Assembly (NCBI GenBank): GCA_029948255.1
Contig: JALIZF010001576.1
Location: 74,501 to 138,500 of the forward strand
Source of the DNA: Telmatactis stephensoni
Taxonomy: Eukaryota; Cnidaria; Anthozoa; Actiniaria; Isophelliidae
Direction: 5' to 3'
Length of the DNA: 64,000 nt
Positions 34,458-44,194 of the stretch are shown one piece after another. The notes below the pieces were generated by a model that worked only from the letters and a program-made list of their open reading frames with translations, was not told where the DNA came from and searched no databases. Within the stretch, counting starts at the first letter, position 1. Every line of letters begins with the position of its first letter. Made by a program: the position numbers and the translations under genes.

Positions 34458-34615
34458 TCAGCTTGCTTCTTCTAGAAGACACAACTTTGTGATTGGGCGG
34501 ACCAGCGATGAATTCTTTGTTTTCACCTCAGCAGAACGAACATTATCATCTGGACCAGGGAAGATCCTCTGAATACGACCAAGTAGTCATCGTCCTCGCG
34601 GAAGATTCTCGTCGA
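34458..34615 (-). pseudogene. BEL-2 copy A: pol C-terminus beyond the solo LTR
   Basis: This is the final part of the DUF5641 region: [20 protein letters not shown], then a [13 protein letters not shown] motif and stop. It continues the frame that breaks off at 35213 once the solo LTR and one target copy are ignored. A TGA replaces the Trp codon (present in copy B) near 34590. Confidence 0.82.
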
Positions 34616-34619
34616 CTAC

Positions 34620-35208
34620 TGTTACGAGGGACTCAACAGGATCTACGAGGCTTGGAACGTACCTTTACTTTATTTGCAATCCTTAGCGTACCTCAATACA
34701 GTTAGGCAGGATCTTCTCAGTCTGAACAAAATTACCTTATGCTTGCTTTTTATCTTATCTAACTCTGAATTGATATATGCTTACAACGAGTGGTTTCTTA
34801 ATTAAGTTAGCCTTGAATAGAACATCTTGAGCAATCCTATATAGTTATTTTAACTACAATATGTTTTTACATTGTTTCAAGCCACAAGTTAAATTACTAA
34901 ACCTATAGCTAACCTAACACTAACCAGAACTAAAAAGCTATTGGCCTTATTTCTACTGTAATTATAAATGGGGTAATTCTTGTGTCAATAAAACTGGCAT
35001 TTTGTTCAGAATGTCCCAAAACTATCAAAAACTTAGGTAATTAATAAAACTACTAAAACTGCATGGTGGCTGAAAATGATTAACAAAATGTCTAAAGCTG
35101 TAAGCTGGCTAGCTATGTTTAGTTACTTGGTTATTAAACGCAATTGCTGAGCGATTGAAACTCTAGAATAACCGGAAACTAATAATTAGCAAAAAGCGTG
35201 TCATAACA
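34620..35208. mobile_element. Solo LTR inserted in BEL-2 pol (copy A)
   Basis: It is 589 bp with TGTTACGAGG... and ...GTCATAACA ends, palindromic at the tips (TGTTA/TAACA), and flanked by CTAC at 34616-34619 and 35209-35212. It lies exactly between two parts of one reading frame. The same insertion is at 58136-58743, so it came before the duplication. It has no internal genes. Its orientation and family are not clear; AATAAA occurs on both strands. Confidence 0.82.
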
Positions 35209-35212
35209 CTAC

Positions 35213-36600
35213 CAACACCAGGTTGTTGACGTGTAGGCTCCTTCTCACTGAGAGCCATTTCTGCTTTGTTTGAAGCAGGGGAACATATTCTCGTAGCCAT
35301 CGGGTCCAAAAACAGTTTGCGAGAAATTGGGCACATTTCCATTTCTTTCTAGAGTAGAGATCTTCTTTACAGAAGATACCCGGTGGGATAGCTAGTGTTT
35401 GACGTTGTAAGAGCAAATGATTTGGCGTTATAGGTTCCAAGTCCTTGGGGTCTTGACTGACTGGGCAAAGAGGTCGACTGTTGAGAATGGCGACCACGTC
35501 AGCAAAAACAGTACGCAGGGTTTCATGATTAACCAGCGCGTTGGGGTTACCCAAAACTCCTTTCATTGCTTTCTTGACACTTCTTATATGACGTTCCCAA
35601 ACCCCACTGATGTGAATTACGGTTGGTGGTTGAAAACGCCATTCAACAAATGGGCAATTGATCCAGTCGACATTCCTTTGACGCAGTTCTGAAGCGATCT
35701 TGTCATTATTCCATTATTTGATGGCTTGCTTCAATTCCCTTTCTGCCCCAACGAAATTGGTGCCGTTATCACTCCATATTTGCTTGGGAAATCCTCTGTT
35801 GGAAATGAAACGTCGTAAGGCATTAATAAATGTATCTGTATCTAAGGAACTGAGGTCTTCAATGTGTACAGCACGACACGTGAAGCATACAAAGATGCAT
35901 CCATAAACCTTTTGCGTTGTTCTACCACGCTTGACCGTGAATGGCCCAAACACGTCCACCCCTGTAAAGGGGAATGGAGGTTGGTGAGGTGTAAGTTTTT
36001 CTTTGGGAAGATCAGCCATAATCTGGCGCATGGTGAACTCGTTGTGCTTGCGACAGATTACGCAACGACGAAGCAGTGAACGAACCAAAGACCTCACTTG
36101 GATAATCCAGAATATATCTGCCGTAGAAGGGAGATAACATGTTCTCTTCCAGCGTGACCATAAGCTTCGTAATAGAGACGTACGATTGATGACGATACAG
36201 CATGTTCTTTGGGAAGAATTATGGGGTGCTTGTAATCAAATGGTAGCGGCGCTAAGCCCGTTCGGCCTCCGACACGAATCAATCCATCAATCAGCACTGG
36301 GTTGAGATTTGCTAGCTTGCTTTGTCTTTTGACAGGTTTTCCATCTTGTAGACAAGTAAGCTCGTCTTCAAAGAATTGACGCTGCAACAGTCTTGCAATT
36401 ACTTGTGTTGCCTCTCTTTTTTCTTGAAGATGTAGATGGTCAGTTGATGGATTTTCTTTCCTTATGAAATTGATGAATCGCAGAAGCCAAGCAAACGAAC
36501 TTTTTAGGCGTGGCCACGAGGAGAACTTCTTCAGAAGACGATCCAACGGAGAACCAGCTGATATATACATGACGTTGACCTTGGGTTCAGCAACTTCTGC
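35213..36600 (-). pseudogene. BEL-2 copy A: integrase and DUF5641
   Basis: An H2C2-type zinc-binding part ([18 protein letters not shown] with CVICRKHN) precedes the catalytic core. The core shows the first Asp in [10 protein letters not shown] and the second in WSDNGTNF; the third acidic residue lies in the GVWERHI stretch. DUF5641 follows ([20 protein letters not shown]). The enzyme would join element DNA to the host chromosome. Several frameshifts and a TAA after ELKQAIK break it in copy A. Confidence 0.88.
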
Positions 36601-36604
36601 TAGA

Positions 36605-36979
36605 GGCTTGTTATACGGGTTGTACATTTTGATCTCTCCATAGTAGACCCATCTGATAATGTCCATTCACTTTAGATAACGTTTCTTGAATAATCTTCAT
36701 CGCGTTGACATCTTCTATAGACATTGGCTTCGACGTAAATTTCTCAGTGCCATGTGACTCTATTTCCCAGAATCTCTGCAAGTTTTCATCAAGAGTAGGC
36801 TCTACCTGGCAAGTGCAATTGATGTTGAAATTTGATTCTGCATCAGACATTCTTCCAAGGACACTCCATCCAAGAACTGTTTTAATAGCAAGAGGTTGAC
36901 TGGGAAGTCCCTTTCTAACATCTATGTGCACAAAGGCTTCAGACAAGCAGAACAGAAATCTTTGGTCTCTCAACATCAA
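36605..36979 (-). pseudogene. BEL-2 copy A: linker and start of reverse transcriptase
   Basis: The frame contains VLGWSVLGRM, LQRFWEIESHGTE and HYQMGLLWRDQNVQ, the region just before the RT fingers in Bel/Pao. It then jumps to sequence downstream of RNase H (SSWPRLKSSFAWLLRFI). The catalytic RT and RNase H domains are absent. Confidence 0.8.
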
Positions 36980-37490
36980 AAAAGGGGATAGACTGTAAAT
37001 GTGGGAATTCTTGGATGCCTTTACTGGAGTGCCTTAAAGGGATTGTGAGATCCTGTACTGACCAAGCTGAGGGAGTGTCAACGAGTGCGGCTTCATCTGT
37101 ATTCATAGATGAGATCTTGAAGTTCACCTTGGAGGCTTTTCTTTCAACGTTTTTCTCGGTAACTGTGTTGATCAGGAAACTTTGCTGTATGCCTTCAATG
37201 CCAAGAAGTGACGCTAGGGATTCATCAATCATAGTAATTTCTGATCCAGAGTCAATAAGAGCATAAGTCGAGACAGCACTGTTGTTTTGGCCAATGACAA
37301 CAATCGGTACGACTTGAAGTAAAGCTGACGCTTTCTTTAGCGTTGAAGCATTATTACACTGGGGTGCAGCACTACTGGGTTGTTCTGTAGATGTACTACG
37401 AGTGGTGGCACTGTTGGTATTACGTTGTTCCTTAGAGGGGTCGTGAAGCAGAGTATGGTGATTCTTTCCGCACGTTTTGCAACGTGTCAT
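36939..37490 (-). pseudogene. BEL-2 copy A: zinc knuckle end and aspartic protease
   Basis: CKTCGKNHHTLLH closes the knuckle region. The DUF1758 protease follows with its active-site loop ALIDSGSEITMIDE. Length and order fit Bel/Pao. The frame overlaps the next one by 41 bases through a frameshift. It is deleted from copy B. Confidence 0.86.
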
Positions 37491-37520
37491 TGAAGGGCAT
37501 TGACGAGATAGGTGGCGCTT

Positions 37521-39400
37521 TCAACTAATGCAGTTTAGACAAAGTCCTTTCTTGATAACAAATTCACAGCGTTCTTTCACAGGTTTTGACTTGAATCCTT
37601 CGCAGCGATACAGAGGGTGTGACTCAGAACACAATGGACAACTTTGCATATCTTGTTTAACTGTAGCACTTGATGTTTCTTCTATCTGTCCTAAATGTGA
37701 ATTGGAACTTGAGGGTAAACCTGACGTAGACAACGTCGTAGCTTTAAAGGCTGGTTTTGGCTTAACATATTTCATAGTTGTACTTTCAGACGTCATACTT
37801 GAGAAGAAAGGATGATTGGCAGCATATGCTTTGTTCTTCAGAATGGTAACCACGTTTTCAAATCTAGGCATAATCTGACCATCCTCTTCCCTTTTGCGTA
37901 GGTATTCTCCAAAACTGATCTGCATAGTCATTGGAAGCTTGAGTATGATCTTCTCTAGGTGATCTGTATTTATCTCTTGAAGACAATCAATGGATTTCAG
38001 AGTTCCGTAGGTAGATTCAACAACATCTGCAAAGGTCTGTAATCCTTCGCAGTCGTTATAATTAATGGGAGGTCCCTTTGTAAGTCTATCGATGCATGCA
38101 CGGACTGCTTGACATGGTCGTCCATAACGTTCTTGAATGATTTTCAAAGCCTTTTGAAGACCACCAGGGATTGTTTCGTAACATGGGCAACACTACTTTC
38201 AACGGCGGACCTAGGAACTGTAAAAGGGTTGTCATTTTTACTGAGTCACCTAAGGGCTTGGATTCCACCAGCTGACGAAACCGTTGTCGGAAGCTTGGGG
38301 ACTCTTCTGGATTTCTGGTAAACTTTCTTACTTTGACAGACGGGATTTCGTGAGATACACTAATGCGCTTCGTGGTTTTGACCATAGATTGCAAGATATC
38401 ATCATCTGTGACTTTCTTGGAAGACTTAGTAGTAGGTTGACGCTGATCATCTACATACGGATCGGTTACTTGCGGTTCAACTTTGGGAAGGCCAGTGATT
38501 CTTGAACTTTGAATTGGCTTGGTGCGTGATCCTGTGGGCAAAAATGATGATGCTGGTGCATGGTCTAAACGTGGTTTTGTTGCAGATGTTCGTGGTTTAA
38601 TCGAGCTAACAGCTGACAACTCTGAAATCTGATCAAATTGAGGATATGAATTTACTTCGGTCTGCATTGATGATGTCCTGCTGTCGTAAGGGAAGGGTGG
38701 AGAACGTGGGAACTCATCGTCCAGCTCGTTCATTTCTACATCCTGGAATTCTCTCTTAGTCAAATCATATTCAATCTTCGCTAGTATACTGTGCGATTCT
38801 TTGCGTCATCAACTTCTTTCTCAGCTTCAAGACTTGCTATCGCTAAGCGTTGTTGGAATTCCATTTCCAGTCTCTTAGTTTCAATTTCAAGTGATTTTTC
38901 TCTTTGTTGTTGTGCGTGCTCTTCCAATACTTTTGATTTGGCATATTCCAGCTCTGCTCTTCGAAGTCTCTCGCTCAGGTTAGAGATCTTACTTGAACTT
39001 GATTTGGAGGAACGTCTAGATCCTATTGACGGTGGAGCAGAGAAATAATTTTCTCGCGTAAGCGGAAGATCGTTTGTTATTCCAGTAGGCCATGAATTTC
39101 TTCTACATTGTGTCAATGGAACTTGCTTGCGCACGGCGGAGGCTGATGGCTCGTTATAATAGGCAGTAGATTCTTCCAAGTACTTGTTAGTCTTCGACAT
39201 ATACAAACTCTTTTTGGCTTCTTGCTTAAGTAGTTGCTCAAACACTTTCGATCGTTCATCAGGAAATTCATCACCAAGAAATTCAACGCATTTGTTTGAA
39301 GCCTCCTTAAAACGTAACTATGCTGTGTTTAATTGGTACTGTGTTTCTTTTACTTGGACGATATTGCCAAAGTCGGTTATGAGCGAGTCAATCTGATTAC
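37521..39400 (-). pseudogene. BEL-2 copy A: gag
   Basis: Three frames in succession (39245-38781, 38763-38086, 38147-37521) make one gag. The first part is a long charged coiled coil (RRAELEYAKSKVLEEHAQQQ). The second is a Ser/Pro-rich linker. The third is DUF1759 (ERYGRPCQAVRACIDRL, LPMTMQISFGEYLRKRE) ending in a knuckle CPLCSESHPLYRC. Two frameshifts break it. Coding homology extends upstream of 39245 to about 39400. Confidence 0.84.
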
Positions 39401-39557
39401 ATTAACGAGTCAAATAACCCATATGCCCTTGACGCGATTTGTCAAGTGAGAAAGAATTTTATGGCGCAAACTGTGTCCTGGTACGGGTTTCAGGTTCCAT
39501 AGATTTAGTGTTATCAATCTAGCTGGCAATATTAGAACGGTATACCTGAATTTACGA

Positions 39558-39610
39558 TGTAAAGGTTCCAAACCTGATTGCTGTTTAGCATGATAAATCT
39601 AGCTAAGTAC
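39558..39610 (-). mobile_element. BEL-2 copy A: 5' LTR remnant at the duplication junction
   Basis: TGTAAAGGTTCCAAACCTGA to about TAAATCTAG matches the end of the 3' LTR at 34011. The LTR is cut off where copy B starts at 39615. Confidence 0.7.
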
Positions 39611-39789
39611 TCAAACTACTCCGAAAATTAGATTGGCGTCCTCGTATGGTGTTTGTCATTGAAATACCGTAAAAGTGTCTAAATATGTTATGTTTTGTGT
39701 CTCACGCGTTCTTGTTTTGTATTTTGTTGAGTATTGATAAAGAACTACAGAACTGCTTATACAGTTTGGGATTTATGGTCATTCATATA

Positions 39790-40072
39790 GTCAATTGAAG
39801 AAACATTGTCGGATCTTAAAATATAGAACATAGAAGCTGAGACCGAAAGGGTGATTGGGATGTCAATAATAATATTCTGATTTATTCATTTACGCTTTGC
39901 CCTCGATGCAAAATGATTTTTTTTTCAGGACCTGGGTTGGCGGGCCGTTTGGCTTCGATTTTTTGTCGGTTGCAGCTTAAATGAATAAATCAGAATATAA
40001 TTATTGCCATCCCATGCACCATTTCGGTCTCAGCTTCTATGTTTTAGACCCGACAACGTTTCTTCAACTGAC
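39790..40072. mobile_element. 283-bp MITE present only in copy B
   Basis: Copy A reads CATTCATATATATATGATA at the same place. The insert begins GTCAATTGAAGAAACATTG and ends with the inverse (GTTTCTTCAACTGAC), flanked by TA. The arms are about 110 bp with some mismatches. It fits a Tc1/mariner-type MITE. Confidence 0.82.
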
Positions 40073-40610
40073 TATATATGATATGCTTAGATGAAATCAA
40101 AATTGCAGAAGCCGTAGGCAGTTTAAGTTTCCTAGATACAAATAGCACTTGATGGGATGTAATTATTCTCAAGATGGAAACAAAAGAAAAAACACAATCT
40201 TTATACTCCACTATAGTAATTTTTTTTATGCCCGTGCAGTCGCGTTGTCCTCCAACTGACATGCGCTATGCGTCTTTCTGCCAATTCACCTTGTTGGTGA
40301 AACTACACTAAGTGGTACCAAAAATCCTATCATGTTTTCCGATTTACCGGCTTCAAGGCCATTTTGGTACCAATAGTATACCAAACGATAGTAACAGCTT
40401 CTATTTGTCACAACTGTTAATATATTTTCAATTTTTGAAGCCGAAAATCTATAAAACGAGCAGAGCATGCAAGTTAGAGATTCTTCTTTTAAATCCGATT
40501 TAGAGTAGTCGTACCCTAAAATTTCTGATATGGGAAGTGTAAATCATAGGTATTACGTATTATTGCTCACATATGTCAATTAGCATCTGGTATACTATTA
40601 GTGTCAATTA

Positions 40611-41900
40611 AGGTGTTTCAAAGTAGTTGTTGACGCGCTACACCTCTCATTCTAAATTCGCGATTTAATGGACTTCTTCTCGTCAGATCAAAATATCCTT
40701 TGAACCAATTATCAAGCAAAGATTGAATTTTTGAGTGATAGTAATTTTAAGTCAATCCGTGTTTTTACAGCAAAGATAATCAATGATCGTTTAAATCAGT
40801 CTTTCTAAAATATCTCCCGTTTACGATGAGCTTTTGAAAAACAAAAACATAGGCCTAAAACTTCACATTCATGCACACATACTTATAGTAAAATCAGAGA
40901 GTTTAAACAGAGCGATTTCGAGTACTAGACGCAAACATTTTTTATACGTATTTTGCGTCGCAAAAACTAAGGTATAGCTTGTCATGCATATAGTGCCTTT
41001 ACACTAATTGTCTCGCCTTTGACTTCACCAATTTCGAGTTTTCTGTGATCCTTTCAGTATAGTTCCTAGTTCAAATAAAACCGCGGTATGCAAATGCATC
41101 GTAACACGGGTGCGAAGGAATGTAGCGCGACATAATTAGCAAGCATCACGCCATCGTCATGCATTTGTACACACGGGTTTGATTCTACTCCGGCGCGTTT
41201 GAAGCACTGTATTCAAGTGAAATTTAAAAATGTTGCTTTACATCAAATTTAATAAATTTCTTCTGCGTGTTTTATGATACCTTGAGTAAGTGGATCCGTG
41301 ATTTTGGGCTCTAAACAGTGATGACTTGAAGAGATATCTCTTACGCCGCTTGAAAGTTAAAATTGTCGCAGCTAGTGAATCCCACATACTATCAGAAGAA
41401 AAATCATAACTCCGCCAAATGAACACTTAAACCAGTGCAATTTACCAGAGAGAAAGAACAACAATATAGCAACGTGTTTTCAGTATTTTGGCGCATATGT
41501 TTGAGCGCCGAGTATTTCTTTTCTGCATGACAAGCTATACCTTAGTTTTTGCGACGCAAAATACGCATAAAAAATGTTTGCGTCTAGTACTCGAAATCGC
41601 TCTGTTTAAACTCTCTGATTTTACTATAAGTATGTGTGCATGAATGTGAAGTTTTAGGCCTATGTTTTTGTTTTTCAAAAGCTCATCGTAAACGGGAGAT
41701 ATTTTAGAAAGACTGATTTAAACGATCATTGATTATCTTTGCTGTAAAAACACGGATTGACTTAAAATTACTATCATTCAAAAATTCAATCTTTGCTTGA
41801 TAATTGGTTCAAAGGATATTTTGATCCGACGAGAAGAAGTTCATGAAATCGCGAATTTAAAATGAGTGGTGTAGCGCGTCAACAACTACTTTCAAACACC
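40611..41900. mobile_element. 1290-bp TTAA element with long inverted repeats, copy B only
   Basis: It is flanked by TTAA at 40607-40610 and 41901-41904; the empty site is TTAA at 11614-11617 in copy A. The arms are about 378 bp, starting GGTGTTTCAAAGTAGTTG and ending AGCTTGTCATGCA before the core. A few percent of arm positions differ. No gene is recognisable in the 530-bp core. TTAA duplication points to piggyBac, Kolobok or Sola3. Confidence 0.88.
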
Positions 41901-42050
41901 TTAAAGCCTGTGAATCGGAAAACTCTAAGGACTGTAATACATAACTGTAACACATATAGATGTCACTTGGAAAACAGTGAAATAATGCACACAATATATA
42001 TACATGCCTTTTTCTCTATTATTTTCTTTTCTTTTTTGCATTTTACTCAG

Positions 42051-42232
42051 CACCACTAGCACTGCGAATTGGACATCAGCAGCCAGGTTACCCAGTAGTA
42101 CAGCAGCCAGGTTACCCAGTAGTACAACAGCCAGGTTACCCAGTTGTACAGCAGCCAGGTTACCCAGTAGTACAACAGCCAGGTTACCCAGTTGTACAGC
42201 AGCCAGGTTACCCTGTTCACCAAGTTATTCAG
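42051..42232 (+). CDS. Dispanin/CD225-like gene, copy B: proline-rich exon
   Basis: Same exon as at 12058, with acceptor TTTTACTCAG| and donor CAG|GTAGAA. It encodes PLALRIGH followed by six QQPGYPVV-type octapeptides and HQVIQ; copy A has three. The 72-base expansion and a six-base insertion near the start are both multiples of three, so phases are kept (2 bases, then 60 codons). A start exon was not found here either. Confidence 0.75.
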
Positions 42233-42724
42233 GTAGAAGCTGGATTATTATTCGTATAATAATATGCATGAAAACAATGATTGGCTGAAAGCAGTGCAGT
42301 TTAAATATAATATTTCTTATTCTGCTATTGTAAACATTAACAAGCATTACATTTACGGAGTGTTATAATTTACTCATTAAAGAACAAAAAGCTCTGAAAA
42401 CATGGCAAAAAACTTTGAGGATCTAGTTGTTAGTTAAATAGAATTTTGGATGACTTGCGCGCTACTGACGCCATCACATCTCAACAAGCGTGCGCTCAAG
42501 GTTTTCTTGAGATTTTATCCATTTTCCTAAAATTTAAAATACACCGTACATTTTCTCGAATTTTTTCATGTATATTATTTTTTAAAAAAGGTAATCAATT
42601 TGGAATTATTCGCACTCGTGTTTTTTTCAAACAGCTCTAATGATACTCTTCGAAAAATAAACTCAGCTCGTGAAACCGTATGAATACCTACACTTATAAA
42701 TATACGGAATTTTTCACTCATTAA

Positions 42725-43030
42725 GGTGGCTCGACATAGTTTTTTATTGACCATGCCTCCGTTTTTCATTCCACAAATTGAGCAACTTTCTCTTGACCAA
42801 CCAAAACGGTTTTTAAACTAGTTATTAGACTTTATTAAGGACGTTCGCGGAAAATGTTCACGCGCACCGATTTACTGCGCATGCTAGCGCGTGCTACCCA
42901 AGTGAATCCAAAATGGCGGCCGTAATTGTTTTTCGATAATTATATTTTTCTTTTATTGAAGTAGAAATTGTCCAAGTTTGTAAGAAAAATTAAAATCATG
43001 GAAATACAACGGCGAAAAAAAGCTAATCAA
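42725..43030. mobile_element. Truncated TTAA elements (copy B)
   Basis: Left parts of the two TTAA-flanked elements seen at 12362 and 12635 in copy A. The first loses its right end at about 42834; the second stops at about 43030 where copy B is joined to sequence equal to about 15140 of copy A. Confidence 0.6.
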
Positions 43031-43143
43031 GGGTCTTATAGATATGAACATTTTGTGACGTCAAATCCATTGTCACGACAGTACAGACAGTTGAAAACCT
43101 AGGCCTCTTGCGATTTGTTAATGAGATCCTCTTAATATTTTAG

Positions 43144-43248
43144 GATGGATCAGTCATCAAACCTGACATCGTTTTCTGTTGTGCGCTGTTTGTAACCCTG
43201 TGCTGCTGTCCACTCATTGGTATTTGTGCTATAAAAGAAGCACACGAT
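43144..43248 (+). CDS. Dispanin/CD225-like gene, copy B: first membrane helix exon
   Basis: A 105-base phase-0 exon, acceptor TTTTAG|, donor GAT|GTAAGT. The hydrophobic helix VFCCALFVTLCCCPLIGICA is kept. It differs from copy A at six bases, four of which change residues (His/Pro, Glu/Asp, Phe/Cys, Arg/His). The added cysteine extends the cluster that in relatives is palmitoylated. Confidence 0.82.
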
Positions 43249-43344
43249 GTAAGTATTTTGTATTTACATAAATAGACAAATAATTTGTCAAGCTGTAATA
43301 CAGCATTTGTGTCAGGAAAGCATTGTTGAGTTGCCCACATTACC

Positions 43345-43524
43345 TGTTACAGCCCACATAGAACCGTGACAAATTAGCTATGATGTAATCACGCGCGCAT
43401 GCGCCTTATATCATATATGCTCTTGTCTTGAGGCTGGTCGAAGTTTATGTACGCGCTGTTGAGTCTAACGTGTTTAACGTGCAATAAATGATTCAAAATG
43501 TGAGACAAAACATTGGTAGCAGAG
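43345..43524 (+). mobile_element. BEL-1 copy B: 5' LTR and initiator-Met primer site
   Basis: LTR at 43345-43512 as in copy A. TGGTAGCAGAG at 43514-43524 matches the complement of the 3' end of metazoan initiator tRNA-Met for 11 bases, which supports use of that primer. Confidence 0.65.
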
Positions 43525-43558
43525 CGAGGTTGAGAATTGTCTCACTGGAGATGAGAGA

Positions 43559-44194
43559 ATGGCGACTAAGAGTTTGGAAGATTCATCGACAAGCGGCGAC
43601 TTCGAATTCGTAAACAAGCTGTCGAGGGCGGACTTAGACTCGACAACGAATTAACTAAACGGGACTTAAGCACGTCTGAAAACGCGAAAAAACGAAGGAA
43701 AAGACTTATAGCTGCCTTGAGAGCAGAGTATGAAAAAGAAACAAGATGAGAAATCAAGTTTCAAATCTGATAATTTGTCAAGAAATAGCCCTTTTAGGGG
43801 TGAAAAAGTTGACAATGTTGACAAGACAATTGACGAGACAAAATCTGAAACACGTGCTGTGGATGAGAGTCGATCGTCTTGAAAGCTTAGAACAAAATGT
43901 AGCTCAAATAAAAGAGCAGTTTTACAAGCAAACCGAGAAAATTTTGAAAATGCTGAATAACATGACAATGAACAAGGATGAAAGCGACAAATGTGAAGAA
44001 AATTCTGATAATGACAATAACGACGACGATGTGATAGACAGAATGGCGCCGTCGCTAATGACTCTGACTCAAGTGACAATGAGAATACGAAATTGACAAC
44101 TAAAGATACGAAAATATAGAAATTTGATTCAGAATCGTCATTGACAAACAAAGAATACAAGGATTTGAAAAGAAAATTCGACCTTCATTCACAA
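43559..44194 (+). pseudogene. BEL-1 copy B: gag N-terminal part
   Basis: The ATG at 43559 and the SAP-like basic region are as in copy A, but small insertions (near 43640 and 43870) shift the frame. The sequence keeps the Asp/Asn-rich stretch that copy A lost. It is cut at 44194 by the composite element. Confidence 0.78.

Larger units (their letters stand above)
34011..39610 (-). mobile_element. BEL-2, second Bel/Pao retrotransposon, copy A
   Basis: Its coding order on the minus strand is gag (coiled coil, DUF1759, knuckles), protease, the start of RT, integrase, DUF5641 and 3' LTR. RT and RNase H are missing through an internal deletion near 36600. A solo LTR sits in the C-terminal pol region. 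It differs in sequence from BEL-1. Copy B begins inside its 5' LTR. Confidence 0.88.

Noticed and set aside
38791..39048. Plus-strand Ser/Leu-rich frames
   Set aside because: Shadows of the BEL-2 gag coiled coil on the minus strand.
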